The notes under the pieces are model-generated. The model was not told the origin of the DNA. It saw only the letters and a list, made by a program, of their open reading frames with translations, and did no database searches. A stretch of 64,000 bases of DNA from Dactylellina haptotyla. Its lineage: Eukaryota; Ascomycota; Orbiliomycetes; Orbiliales; Orbiliaceae. A program made the position numbers and the translations under genes. Shown one piece after another: positions 1 to 15,000 of the stretch (position 1 is its first letter; each line of letters opens with the position of its first letter). The stretch is from assembly GCA_031310005.1 (NCBI GenBank), contig CM062387.1, positions 1,116,001-1,180,000 on the forward strand, given 5' to 3'.

Positions 1-1688
1 TATATTTTATTCTTAGAACTAATTCCTCCAAGCCTAAAAGAAGATCCAAAAAATAAAGAATTAGAATATAAAAATTATATAAAATATAAATTTAAAAAGA
101 TTTTTAATAAATTTAATAAAAATAATAAATATTTAATTAAATAGTTATTATTATATAATTTAAAATGATAAATAGATCTTTAAATATAATTTATCTCCTA
201 CTATTATTTAAATTTATTTTTAATAGAAAAATATAATATAATTTATAAAAAAAAGATAAAGATAATTAAAGAAAATTTAATTTTAAAATTAATAATTAAC
301 TAGATCATCTATAGTTTTCTGATAAATTTTATTTTTTTTTTAATAATTACATTAAAATTATTTTAAATTTTAATTTATTTAATTATTTTTTTAACTTTTT
401 TTATTTTATTAATTATTTTAATATATTTCTTTTATAAATAATAGCCTTTATATATTTTAATTTTAATTAATATAATTCTTTTCTTTTTTAAATAATTTTT
501 ATTTTAAATTTCTTATTCTTTTTTAACTTTTTTAATTCTTTTTTATAATCTTCTATTTAATAATCTAATTATTTTATTATTAAAAATTAGCCAATCTATT
601 TAATAAAAATTAGGATTATTTATAGAAATTTGTTAAATAATTTTTATGTTTATTTTGGATATAAATAAAATAATTGATATTCCCTAATATAATAATATAG
701 AGATAATTGTTCTAAGTATAGTATTTATAAAAAAAAAAGCAAAAATATTGGAAAATTTAATTCAATTAGTCTGAAAATTTTAATATTAATAAGAAAATTA
801 TTTAGATTTTTTTAATATATCTATAATATTATTATTTTAAAAATATATTAATTACTTATATTTATAAGAATATTTTATAATTAAATTTTTATTTTATTAT
901 TTTAATTTAATTATTATATTTTATATATATATAATTATATAAGTATTTATTTTTAAAAATAAATCTTATATTATATTATAAATATTATTTTATATAAATC
1001 TAATTTTTAATATAAAATTAATAATATATAAATTAAATTTTATATAGGAATAATAATAATATATTATATTTTATACTAATTATTATTATTTATATAAAAT
1101 TTTAAATTTTATAAAAAAACTATTTATATAAAAGCTTATTTTAAAAAAAGAAGATAGTGTTATAAATTATAAGTTTTAATAATATAAATATTTATACTTT
1201 ATTTTATATTATACTATTTTAAATTCTATTATTATATTTTATATTTATAAATATATATTACCTATATGTTTAACTATAAATAGTATTTATTTATTTTATA
1301 TTTTTATTTATAGTATAATAATGTTTGTATAATCGTATATAAGAATATAAGTAAACGAATATCAATATTTATATAATTGTATGATTGTATACAAATATGC
1401 GAATATATAAGCGCCTATTTTTAAAATATGCTTATATGTATATAAAATTATTATTAAGATTAATAAAATAATTTTTATCTTTATTAATTAATTTAAATAC
1501 AATTTAATATATTTAATTATTTTTATTTTATTATTATTATATATTTTAAGCGAGTTATCTTCGATATTTTATAATTCTATATATATTTTTTGCTAAAAGA
1601 CTTAGGTATCCTAAATAGAGAGAGAGTTTTGCATATCTTAATATTATATATTTGTATTGTTACAGTGGGTAGCGTACGAAGTGTAACA
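1..1688 (+). mobile_element. Ty3/Gypsy LTR element, 3' part (subfamily A), fossil
   Basis: This is the downstream end of a plus-strand Gypsy-type element whose 5' part lies outside the window. The first ~200 bases align with 8520-8720 of the next element, which is the end of the polymerase region and resembles a chromovirus tail. A long 3' non-coding stretch follows, then a purine-rich tract (about 1145-1157) directly before the 3' LTR (1158-1688). The copy is heavily broken by RIP-type change and contains no usable reading frame. Its age cannot be read from LTR divergence because RIP distorts it. The family call rests on homology to the full copies in this window. Confidence 0.85.
1158..1688 (+). 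repeat. 3' LTR of the truncated Gypsy copy (LTR A, 531 bp)
   Basis: The LTR begins with a RIP-altered form of TGTTACAGACCACGAG and ends with the little-altered GAAGTGTAACA terminus. A polypurine tract sits immediately upstream. Its last ~70 bases are far less A+T-rich than its start. Confidence 0.85.
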
Positions 1689-1717
1689 TTTTTATTATAA
1701 ATAATATTATAATTATA
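1689..1717. other. 29-bp spacer between two Gypsy copies
   Basis: This short A+T-rich remnant separates the 3' end of the first copy from the 5' end of the second. Its last five bases, TTATA, form the left target-site duplicate of the element at 1718-10263. It is probably older host or repeat DNA. Confidence 0.7.
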
Positions 1718-2260
1718 TGTTACAGACCACGAGTCTTGACAGTATAAATACCTGTACCTTGCTTTACGCTATATTGTTCTGATTTCTATTACTACATTTT
1801 ATATTTATAGATATATATTACTTATAGTATATTTACTTGTAAAGTCTATATATTTATTTAGTATATTATATTATAATATAATATAAATATTTGCTTATTT
1901 ATTTTTTAATTTAAATAAGTAATATAAGAATTTTTAGAAGCTTATTTATTTATATATTTTATTTATATAAGTATATAAGAAAAACAAATTTCTAAAAATA
2001 TTTTATAATATTTATATATATAAGATTATTGTTAAGACTGATGAAGTGTTTTTATTTTTATTAATTAACTTAAATATAATTTAATATTTAATTATCTTTA
2101 TTTTATTATTATTATATATTTTAAGTAAATTATTTTTGATATCTTATAATTTTATATATATTTTTGTTAAGAGATTTAGGTATTTTAGATAAAAAAAGTT
2201 TTATATATTTTAATATTATATATTTGTATTGTTATATTAAGTAGTGTATGAAGTGTAATA
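1718..2260 (+). repeat. 5' LTR (LTR B, 543 bp)
   Basis: The LTR starts TGTTACAGACCACGAGTC with mild alteration for the first ~90 bases, then becomes strongly A+T-shifted. It ends in a RIP-altered form of the AAGTGTAACA terminus. It pairs with LTR C. Confidence 0.88.
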
Positions 2261-5200
2261 TTTTAATTGATTATTTCTTAGCTAAAAAGTATATATATAA
2301 TAATATTTTTAATTTAGAAGATTTTATTATATTAAAATATAAAATTATAAATAATAAAAAATTATTTATTTTTATAACATATAATTATATAAATTTAAAT
2401 TTATTATTTATTAGATTAATTAAATAAAAAATTATTTACATAAGTAAAAAAAATATTATTTTTATTTTTATTAATATTAGATGTTGATTTATTTAAAAAC
2501 GAAAATAAAGTTTTTATCATTAATGATAAGATTTATTTTAATGTTATTATGTAAGTATAAAAAAAAAAGTTATATATATAATAACGTTATTAATAATTTA
2601 ATTGTAATTATTATTTTAAATAATAATAAATATTTATAAAATTTAGAAATAGTTATAAAAATTTTAAAAATAAAATGGTTATTATAATTTAAATAGTTAT
2701 TAAAGTTTATGAAAATATATAAAATATATTTAATATAATTGGAGGAAAAATTATATTAATTATTTTAAAATCTAATTAAAAATTAAATAAAATTTATTTT
2801 TATTTTATGTTAAATAAGAATAAACTTTGTTAAATTAATTTTGATTTTGGAAATTTAAAAATTTTAATAAGGATTTTAATAATAATAATAGAGAATATTT
2901 TAATAATTTTAATAATTTTTTAGTAGATTTTATTAATTTATTTTAATCTATTATTCGATATAAAGAAATAAAAATATTAAATTTTAATAAATTTAATAGT
3001 TTATTACATAAATTTTATTAATTTATTTAATAAATTATTATTATTTCTTATTTTGAATATTAATAGTTTAAAATAATAAAAATAAATTTTTTTATATTTT
3101 TATTAAAATCATTTTTATATTTATAATTTCTACTTTATATAATATAAAAAAAAAAAAAACAAAAAAAAAAACTAATAATAATTATATTATTTAAATTTTA
3201 TTAATTATTTATATTTTATTAAAGAACTTAAATAATTCTATAAATATTAAGATAAAATAAAAAACTTTTTATATTATTTAAAATTTATAATAAATTAAAT
3301 TTATTAAAAAATATTTTTAAATTATTAATATTTATACTTTTATAATGATATATAATAAAATAATTAATTTATTATATTAAAAAAATTAAAATTTATATAA
3401 AGATAGAAATTATTAAAATAATTATATATAATTTAAAAATTTAATATTATATTATTAAAAATTTAATTATAAAACTTAATAATAATTATTTAAAAATATA
3501 AAGTAAATACTTTATAAATTTGTAATAATTATAATTGATTTTCTAACCCTTAAGAAAATTGCCTGAATTAACAAAATAATTAATTTAAATTTTATAATAA
3601 TAATTAAGGAAATTGACTATTTTATAATTCAAAAAATCACCTTATGATAAATCAAAATTGATTATTTTAGAACTAAAATAATCTTCTATATACTTTTTAA
3701 AATAATTATTAAAAATTAAATAATTAATAATAATAAAATGGAAATAATTAAAATTTAAAAAATACTTTTAAATTATTCCCTATAAAATTAAAAAAAATTT
3801 AAAATTAAAATTAATAATTAAAAAATCGTCCCCTAAAATCTAATAAACTAATATATTATTAATATAATAAAAAAGGATATATTAAATGAAATTGTCTAAT
3901 TAATTAGTAATTTAAAAATGTTTAAATAATTAATTAAAAAATATTATAAAAATAATATAATTATAAGGAATATTAAGAAAATTATAATAAATATATTAAA
4001 AATATAAAATAATTATTAATAATTTAAAAGAACTTTAGGAGGAACGCTAACTTAATATTATATTTTACTAAATTAATAAAAAATATTTTTAATATTAATT
4101 TAGTTATTTTTAAATTTTAGTTGTATTAAAAAATTTAAATCCTTATTTTATTTATTGTTTTATTTAAAATATATATTTTTAAGAATTGAAACTAAAGATA
4201 TTTAATAAAAATAAAATTAAATCTATTATAAAAAATATTATTTTAAATAGGAAAAATTTTTTTAAAAATTATATATTTGTGATTTATTTAAAATTTTTAA
4301 ATAATTTATAAAAAAATTTATTTAAAAAACTTATTTGTAATAAATTTTAAAAATTATATGTTAATACAAATTTAAAATTTATTTATAAAAAATTGTAGAG
4401 TTATTTGATATTCTTTTATTAATTTATTATATAAAGAATTAATTTAGAAAAGATTTAAATTTTTAATAACTAACAATATTATTTAATTATTAAAACCAAA
4501 TTTTTACTAAATTGACTTTTAAAGATTAGATATTAAAATTAATGGAAATTATAAAATGTTATACTTAAATATTAAAAATTAATATCTTAGATAATTTATT
4601 TTACCTAATATTGGTTTATAGGATATAATTATTTAATATTTTATACTAATAATAATAAAATTGGCCTTAATTTATAAATTAATATATATAAAATATATTA
4701 ATATTAATTATATAAATATTTTAATATAAATTTAATTAAATTTATATATTAAAATTATGTGAATTAAATAATTATTTTTAATTATAAATATATAGAAAAA
4801 TAATAAAAAAATTTTATAAACTTTATTAATAAGATATTTATTTTATAATATTTTATTATTATGGAATTAAATTAGTATAAAATTATAAGATATATTAGTT
4901 TTATATAAAAATTATAATATTATTAAAATAATATTAAAAATTAATGTTATAAAAATTGAAAAAAGAAAAAGAAAATACTAATTTTATAAATTAAAACCTT
5001 TTAATTATTATTTTTATAATAAAAATTTATATATTTATACTAATTATACACAAAAATAGATTAATATTATTTTTATAATATATTAGAAGAAATTTCTAAG
5101 ACTATATATTTATAAAAATTATCTAAATTATAAATAATAATTTTATTATAAAAAAGATTTAAAACTTTATACCTAAAATTATTAATAAAATATCTTAGTT

Positions 5201-8200
5201 ATAATAAGTATGTTACCCAACCTTTAAAAATAGGAAGAGATTAGGAACATTACTAATAATATAAAATTTAATAATATTAAATAATATAATATTTTAAATT
5301 AAAAAAGCTTTAAATAATAATATATATTAAATTATCTAATTTTAGTTTTATTAAAAAAAGATTTAATAAAACTTTTAATTAAATTAAAAAATAATATTTT
5401 TAAATATTTTATATTATTAATAGAAATCTTACACAAATTTTTACAAATAATAGAATAAAATTATATATATTTTAGAAAATATATTAAAAATATAATTTTC
5501 TTATATAATTTAAAAATATTATATATAATATTATTATTTTTAGAAAAAGCTTCTTAAAAATAATTAAATATAAAATTAATATTATTTTTATTATTAATAA
5601 ATATTTTAAAAAATAAATTATTAATATTTTCAATTTTGTTAATAATAATCTTATTTTAGGATATAATTAATTGGAAGATTATAATCTAGTTATTAATTTT
5701 AAAAATAAAACTATTAAATTTATTTGCTATAAATACTAATAAAATCTATATTAAATTTAATAAATTATTTATAAATAATTAAAAAAAGTTTATTTACAAC
5801 TTATAAAATATTTTTTAGATAAAAAAATCTATTATTATTTTTATGATAAATTTAACATTTTTAAACGAATATAACTCAAAGCCAAGAATATTGTTTGAAT
5901 TATTAAAAAATTATTAAAAATATTTTACCCTTTAAAATTTTAAAATGGATTTCTAAATAAATTTAAATTTTTTAAAAAATTAAAAATAAAAATATATTAC
6001 TATTATTTAATAAATTTATTTATAAAATATTATTATAAAAAGATATTATTTTTAAATTTCTACTTATCTATATTTATATTAAGAAAAAATTTAAAATTTT
6101 CAAAAAATATATTAAAAAAATTTTATAAAAAGGATATATCTATTTTTTAAAATTCTTAACTAAATATTTAATCTTTTTTATTTTAAAAAAAATAAAAAAT
6201 TATAAATTTATATTAATTATTAAAGCTTTAATACTATTATTATTAAAAATTATAATAATTTACCTAATTAATAAATTATTAAATTATTTTATTAAAGTAA
6301 TTTATTTTATTAAGTTTAATATTATTATTATTTATTATAATTTATAAATTGTTTTTAAAAATATTTAAAAATAGTGTTTAAATATTGCTATAAATTATTT
6401 AAATATTTAATTATACCTATAAAATTAACCAATGTTTGGTATTTTTAAATATTTATAATATATATTTAAAAATTATATTAATAAAATATATATTTATTTA
6501 TTTTAATATTATATTAATTTATAATATAAATCTAAAAAATATTAATAATATATTATACTATTTTTAAAATATTAAATAAATATAATTTTAAAATTAAATT
6601 AAAAAAATGGAATTTAAAATTATAAAAATATAAATTTTAAAACTATAATTATAATCTAAAAATTAAAATAAATTTTAAAAATTAATATTATTTAAAATGG
6701 TTATAATTTAAAATATTAAATATTTAATTTTTAAAATTATATAATTATTATTAATAATTTATTAATAATATAGTTATATATTTATTACTTTTTAAAATTA
6801 ATAAAAATAAAATATATTTTAAAATAATTTTTAATTAAATATATATTTTAATATTTTTAAAATCATTTCTTAGCCTAATTTTTTAAATTATATAATCCTA
6901 ATTATTTATTAAAATTAAATAATATTCTAATATATATTAAAATATATTTATATTATTATAATTAAACCAAAAATAATATTTTATTACCTACTTATTTTAT
7001 AAGTTTAATGCTATTAAATTATAATAATTTATATATAATAAAAAAATTAATAGTTATTATTTAAATTTATAAAAATATAAAGTATATTTTAAATAAAAAA
7101 TTTTTATTATTATATTTAAATTATATTTTTATTTTTAAAAATTTTAATAAATAATAAGTTTATTAGTAAGAATTTATTAATTAATATAATATAAAAATTA
7201 TACATTATAAAAGAAAAAGAATTTTAAAATTAACACTATTAATTAATGATTTAATTTAATAATTAAGTTTAATTTAATAAAGAAATTATTTTTAAAAAAA
7301 ATATATATATAATTATTTTAATTAATAAAGTTTTAATTTTATTTTTATATTTTAAAAATTAATTTATAAAAATTTTAAATAAAATTATTAAAAATATTTT
7401 ATAATAAAATATTATTAAAAATTTTAATATTTTAAATTATTTTATAATAAAAAAAAATTTATTTTTTAAATTTTTTTATATCCCTATTAAAAACTTTAAT
7501 AATAATTTATTAAATAATATTATAATATATTAGCCTATAAATACTTAAAAATTAAATATATTTAAAATTTTTAATTAAGTTTTATTTTTAATTTTAAATA
7601 CGATAATATATTAAATAATATATTAAAATTTATAATATATATTATTAAAATAAATTTAATTAATATTTATTTTATAAAAATTATAATTTATAATATATTT
7701 TAAAATTATTCTAAATTATTTTATATAATTTTATATAAGAAATACTTTTTTAAAATTTTTTATAAATATTATTTATAACGAAGTTTTAATTATTATTTAT
7801 AAATTTAATAAAATAATAATTTTAAAATTATAAAATTCCTAATAATTTATAATAAAATTTAAATAAGTTTATAATAAATAAATTTTTAATTAATATAAAT
7901 TATAATTTAAATATATTTATAATAAAATATATTATTTATTAATAAATTTTAAAACTTAATTAAAAATTAAATTAATACTAAAATTAATATTCCTAATAAA
8001 AATGTCCTAAATAAATAAAACTATAAAATAAATTATCTAAATTATTAAAATATAGTTAAAAATTTTTTATATTATAAAATAATTAAATTAAGTTATTATT
8101 ATATTTTAAATTTATTTATAATATGTTTAAATATTTAATTATTAAATATATATTTTTTATAAAATATTTAAAACATAGATTTTATTATAATATTATTTTT

Positions 8201-9710
8201 TATAATATTTAAAGAAATAATCCTAAAAATAAAAAAATATATTAAAAATATAAAAAAATTTTATAATAATTTATAAAAAAAATTTTAATTTATAATAAAA
8301 TATATATTACACTATTATAATTAATAATATATAAAAGCACCTTTTTTAAAAAAATATATATATATATATATATATTTACTTACCAAATATATTAAACAAA
8401 AAAAATAATTAAATAAAAAACTAAATTACTAAAAATATAAATTTTTTATTATTATTAAAAAATTTAGTAATAATATTTTTAAATTCGAAATTTTAAAATC
8501 TACCTAAATTTATTAATTTTTTTATATTTTATTTTTAAAACCAGCCTTTCCAAGTCTAAGAGAAAACCCAAAAAATAAAAAATTAAAATATAAAAATTAT
8601 ATAAAATATAAATTTAAAAAAATCTTTAATAAATTTAATAAAAATAATAAATATTTAATTAGATAATTATTATTATATAAACCATAAGATAATAAATAGA
8701 TTCTCGAATATAACCTACCTCCTATTACAATTTAAAATTATTTTTAATAAAAAAATATAATATAATTTACAAAAAAAAAAACATAAATAACTAAAGAAAA
8801 TTTAATTTTAAAATTAAAAATTAATAAAACTATCCATAATCTTTTAATAAATCTTTATTATTTTTTCTTTAATAAAAACCATATTTATATTTTTATAAAA
8901 TTTAATTTTTATTTATTTAATTGCTTTTTTTTATTCAGTTAATTATTTTAATAAATTATTTTTATATATAATTACTTCTATATATTTTATTTTTAATAAT
9001 TTTAATTTTTTATATTTCCTTATAACCTTCGCCTAAATTTTAGCAACTTTTTATTATATTAAAACCTATTTTTTTTCCAACTTTTCCGACTTTTTTTTCT
9101 TATTTTCCACCTAATAGTTTAACTAATCCACTATAAAAATTAACAAAAAATCATATAAAAAAAAAGGAAAAATATTTATATAAATTTACCAGATAACCAC
9201 ACCATTTATTTTAAATATAAATAAAATAATTAATATTCCCAAATATAACAAAATAAAAATAATTATTCCAAATATAAAACTTATAAAAAAAAAAAATAAG
9301 AATATTAAAATTTTTAATTTAATTAATTTATATAATATAATATTAATAAAAAATTTATTTTAATTTTTTTTAACACCTATTTATTAATATTATTATTTTT
9401 AAAAATATATTAATTATTTATACTCATAAAAATGTTTTATAATTTAAATTTTATTTTATTACCTTAATTTAATTATTATATTTTTATATATATATAATTA
9501 TATAAATATTTATTTTAAAAAAACCTTATATTATAATATAAATTATTATTTTATATAATTTAATTTTAATATAAAAATTAATACTATATAATTAAATTTT
9601 TATAAGAATAATAATAATATACTATTATCCTATATTTAATTACTATCATCTACACAAAATTTTAAATTTTATAAAAAATTATTTACATAAGCTTATTCTA
9701 AAAAAAAAAA

Positions 9711-10263
9711 TATTATAAATTATAAATTTTAATAATATAAATATTTATATTTTATTTATATTATATTATTCTAATTTCTATTATTATATTTTATATTTAT
9801 AAATATTATAAATATATATTACTTATAATATATTTACTTATAAAACTTATATATCTATTTAATATATTATATTATAACATAATATAAATATTTATTTATT
9901 TATTTCTAAATTTAAATAAATAATATAAGAACTTTTAAAAACTTATCTATTTGTATATTTTATTTATATAAATATATAAAAAAAAAAAAATTTTAAAAAT
10001 GTTTTACAATATTTATATATATAAAATTATTATTAGAACTAATAAAATTTTTTATCTTTATTAATTAATTTAAATATAATTTAATATCTAATTATTTTTA
10101 TTTTATTATTATTATATACTCTAAGCAAACTATTTTTAATATTTTATAATTCTATATATACTTTTTGCTAAGAAACCCAGGTATTCTAAGTAGAGAAAGA
10201 GTTTTGTATATCTTAGTATTGCATATTTGTACCGCTACATCGGGTAGCGTATGAAGTGTAACA
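9711..10263 (+). repeat. 3' LTR (LTR C, 553 bp)
   Basis: The LTR starts with a strongly A+T-shifted form of the LTR head. It ends with a well-preserved tail (GGGTAGCGTATGAAGTGTAACA region, about 10230-10263). An A-rich tract lies directly upstream. Confidence 0.88.
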
Positions 10264-11850
10264 TTATATATATTTTTATTTTAATTATTTTTTAAATTTT
10301 ATAAAAATAACTTTAATATTTGTGGAAATATAAGATTAAAAATATTATATTTATTAAAATATTTATTAAAATATTTTTTTAAAATAATATAAAATAAGTA
10401 ATTAAAATTTTTAATTTTAAAATTAAAAAATATTTTAATGTTTTTATTAGAAGATGGATATTAAATTTTTAATATATATATATATAATTTATATAAATTT
10501 TAAATAATTTACCAAAATTATAGTATAAAAATTATAATATAATAATAAAATATCCAATTACTATTTTTTTAAATTTAAAAAAAAAAAATTTAAAATCCTA
10601 TAAAAAAGTTATTTGTTGAAAATTAATAAAAATAATATAATTTTATTTTTATTAAAAATATTAATAATATATATATTAATTTAATTGTTTTAATATTAAA
10701 TTTAAAAAATTAAAATAAATTTAATATTAAATTTTTAAAGATATATTTAAAAATAATATTTAAAATTTTTTATTTTAATTTATTATAAAATAAAATATTT
10801 TTTTATATTATGATATTTTAAAAATTTCAAAATATAATTTTTTTTTAATTGGATATTATACTATTAATAATAAAATAATTAAATATATTTTAAAAAAATG
10901 TTATAAATAAAATATTAACTTATAAAAAAATTAAATTAATTAATTTTTTATTAACTTTAGATATTTAAAATTTTTTAAATAATTATACATTTTTAATAAT
11001 TTTAATTTATTATATTATTATTAATTAATAAATAAAAATATATTAATTAAATTCCTTATAATATATAATAAATATATTGATAATAATTTTATAAATATAA
11101 TTTATACAATTTTATAATAGTATAGGTTAAAAAACAATTTTTATTATTATTATAAATAATATTATTAATAATTTTATAATAATTATTTTTATTAAATTTC
11201 ATTAATTTAGATAATTAAATATTATTAAATTTTAAAATTTTATCTTAACTATTTAAAACTTAGCTAAATAAATTACTATTTAATAAAATTCAATATTTTT
11301 TATATTTTTACTTAATTTTTATTTTACTTAATTTATATAATTTAATTTGTAATATAGATTTTTATTAATAGAATTAAAATTAATATAATTAATAATTTTA
11401 TTAATAAAAAAATTATATTATTTTAAATATATTTAATATTAATATTTTATAAAAATTTTTTATATTTTTTAAAAAATTAATAATTTTAATTAATATATAT
11501 ATATATATTAAATTTTAAATTTTAATAACATTTTTAATATTTCCTAAATTAAACAAAAATAATAATTTTAAATTATTATTTATAAATTTAATTATTTACA
11601 AGAGTAATTAATACCAATTCTTAAAGAATAAAAACTTTTAAAAATATATAAATAAATTAATATTATTTAATAATATTTATAAATTAATCTTTTTAATTAT
11701 TTAAAATAATCCAAAATATTTAAATATATTAAAATTTAATCATATAAATATTATTATAAATAGTTAAGTTTAAAGATTATTTTAAATTTTAAATAAAAAA
11801 TAAAAATTAATTTTATCTACTTCTTTACTTTAATAATATAAAATAATAAT
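10264..11850. other. Older A+T-rich DNA, no gene
   Basis: This is about 1.6 kb of highly A+T-rich sequence outside the flanking LTR elements. It starts with the right-hand TTATA duplicate of the upstream Gypsy copy and ends with ATAAT, the left duplicate of the Copia-like copy. I see no open frame, no LTR and no recognisable protein block. It is probably an older RIP-decayed repeat, but that cannot be shown by eye. Confidence 0.6.
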
Positions 11851-12015
11851 TGTAGAAGCTTCAGCTATAGCAGTATCACTGATCGTATGTAGGTATGAGC
11901 CTGTAAGGTTGATGTTTAATAATTTAAAATTATAATATATTAAATTTATTTTATAAATATATATATAAAATAATATATGAATCCAATTTATATAATTTAA
12001 TATATAATTTTTATA
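11851..12015 (-). repeat. Short LTR of the Copia-like copy (165 bp; 3' LTR if minus-oriented)
   Basis: The LTR starts TGTAGAAGCTTCAGC on the plus strand with a well-preserved first ~65 bases. The remainder aligns with 17475-17641 allowing C-to-T and G-to-A shifts and a 2-bp length difference. Confidence 0.8.
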
Positions 12016-15000
12016 TTTTAGTTTATAATAATATTAATATAATATTTATATAGTTTTAAAAATATATAAAATAATAATTTTATAATATTAATTTTAAAAT
12101 AATTAAAAATAATATTAATAATTAATTTATTATAATAATTATTTTTTTATTTAAAATAAAAAATTAAAATTATATAATTTTTATTATAAAATTTATTAAT
12201 TTTTTTTTAATTATTTTACTATAGATAAGAAGAAAAGTATTAAATATAATATAAAAATTTTATTATATTATTAAATTTATAAATAATAATTTTATTAATT
12301 ATATTTTATATAATTTAAATAATAGAGAATTGATAATATATATATATATATATAGTTTAAATAGCTAATATATAATAAAATTAATAATATTTTATTATTA
12401 ATATAATAAATTATAATTAAAAATAATAATTTATATTTTTAATTTAAAAATTATATAAATTTAAAATTAATATAGTAATTTTTTAAATTTTATAATAAAA
12501 ATAAAAATGTATATTTAATAATTAATTTTTTTTTTTAAAATAGTAAGTTTTAAATATAATTTTTATTATTTATTAATTTTATTAAATAGTTTAATTTTTA
12601 TTTTATATATATATTTTATTTTTATTTTTAATTTAATATTATTTTATATTTTTTATAATTATATCTATAAAAATACTTATTTTAATATTATAATTAATAA
12701 TTTTAATTAATATATTTATATTATAATTAATAATTTTAATTAATATATTTATATTATTAGTTAATATTATTATAATAGTGTTTATAATTTATTTAAATAA
12801 ATATACTTTTTATATTTATAAATATAAATTATATTTAAAATAAGTTAGTTATTTAATATCTATTGATTAATTTATATATTAATATATATTTTATAAAGTT
12901 ATAATATTAAGTTTTTAAATAATAAAAATTTTAATATTAATTGTATAATTTATAATTTTTTATAATTTATTATTGTGTTTAAGAATTTATAATATTATTA
13001 AATAATTATTTTATAGGTATATGTTTATAGTGTTAATATTTTGTTAATATAGTTTATAATTATAATATTAAATAGATTTTTTTTTTAAATAATTATATTA
13101 TTATTAATATATTATAGATTAGAATGATAGTATTATATTATTTTTTAATTTTTATTTATTTATTAATTTTAATATTAAAATGTTTTAAATATAATTGGCT
13201 ATAGTATTAATAAAAATAAGTAATATATTATTTATATAAATTATAATTATAATATTTAAAGTATAAAAACTTACAAATATATTTATATTTATATTTAATT
13301 TAATAAATATTATAATAAAATTAACCTTATTATATATATAAAAATAAATATGTAAATTATATAAATTATTATATATTTTTTATATATATTAATTAAATAT
13401 ATATATTAGTATATAAAATTATATAGTAGAATAGTTAGTGTTAGTAATGTATTTATTTAATTATTATAATTTTAATTTATAAATATTTTATATTAGTATA
13501 TAATATATTTATTTATATATATTTATATTTATTATTATAAATGAATTTTTTATATTTTAAAAATAATTTTATTTTAAAATATAGAATTTATAAAAATTTT
13601 TAATAATATTTTTATTATTATATTAATTATTAAGTATTTAAAATTATAATATTCTAATATAAAAATATATTATAATATTTATTTATATATTTAAAATATT
13701 TAATATTATAATATTTAAAATGCTATTAAATTTTATTAATAATATTTATAATAATAGTAATAATATTATTTATATATATAATTATAAATAGTAAAAAAAA
13801 ATATTTTTAATTTTATTTTTATAAATATTATTAATGAAATTTTTAATTAAATTTTTTATTTCTAATATAATTAAAAATAATAATTTTTGTTTTAGTAGAA
13901 AATTTTAAATTTTTTTATAACTTATTATTTTAAATTATTATATTATTTTTAATAAGAATATATAATTAAAAATTAATTTTTATATAATATTTTTAATTTA
14001 TAAATTTATATTTAATTAATATTATTATATATTTTAAAATTTAATGGAAATTATTTTTATAATACTATTATAATTATAATATAAAATTTATTTATATATA
14101 TTTTTAAATATTAATATACTTATATTATTATTTTATTTACAACTTTTAATAATTAATTTTATTTTATATAAAATTTTAAAATTTATATATTTTTATATAA
14201 ATATTTATTTTAATTTTATAAATTTAATAATTTTTAATACTATTTTAAATTTAGTTTAAATATTATTTAAAAATAATTTTTAATTTTCTTTTTATGATAA
14301 TAATTTATTATATTATTTAAAATATAGTTTTTAATAAAATTATAATAAAAAATTATAATAAATTAAAATTAATAACAGTATTTTTATAATTATTAATATA
14401 GTAAATAAATTTTTAAATAATAAAATATTTATTACCTAATAAGTAATTATAATATAAAATTAATATATAAAATTAATGATTATAAATTTTTATTATATTA
14501 TAAAATATTTTATTTATTTATAAATTTAATAATAATAATATTTTTTTTTATAATTTTATTTTAAATAATTTAAATAAATTTTTTTGATTATAAAAAGTTT
14601 AGCTAATTTAATATATTTTATATATTATTACTGATAATAAAAAATTAATATAATTTTATTTTTATTATATAATTATTTTATATATAAATTTTATACTATT
14701 TTAATATTTTTAAATTTAGTAATATAAAATTAAAAATATTATATTTATATAAAATTTTAATATTTTATTAATAAAATAATTATTAAAATCTTTTTACAAT
14801 AAAGTTATTAATAAAAATAATATTTTTAATAATAAAGATAATATATTTAGATAGGTTTAAATTTAATATTATTTTATTATAATTATATAATTTAAAATTA
14901 TTTTTATATTTTATATATTAAATAATTTTTTTATTATTTTTAAAATTATAATATAGATTAAATATCCAAATAAATACATTCTATTATAATTAATAAATTA

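Larger units (their letters stand above)
1718..10263 (+). mobile_element. Ty3/Gypsy chromovirus-like LTR element, full length, fossil (subfamily A)
   Basis: This is an 8.55 kb element bounded by direct LTRs (1718-2260 and 9711-10263) and a perfect 5-bp target duplication, TTATA (1713-1717 and 10264-10268). A reverse-transcriptase-like block in the YLDDIL class is recognisable on the plus strand near 6410-6540. The end of the polymerase region, resembling a chromovirus tail, lies near 8520-8720, and an A-rich tract precedes the 3' LTR. The order of parts and the 5-bp duplication fit Ty3/Gypsy. The copy is broken throughout by very many RIP-type changes. It looks structurally whole in length but is a fossil. 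Confidence 0.9.

Noticed and set aside
8349-8373. TATATA run near the end of the first Gypsy copy as a promoter
   Set aside because: It is simple sequence within RIP-shifted DNA and lies inside the element's polymerase region.
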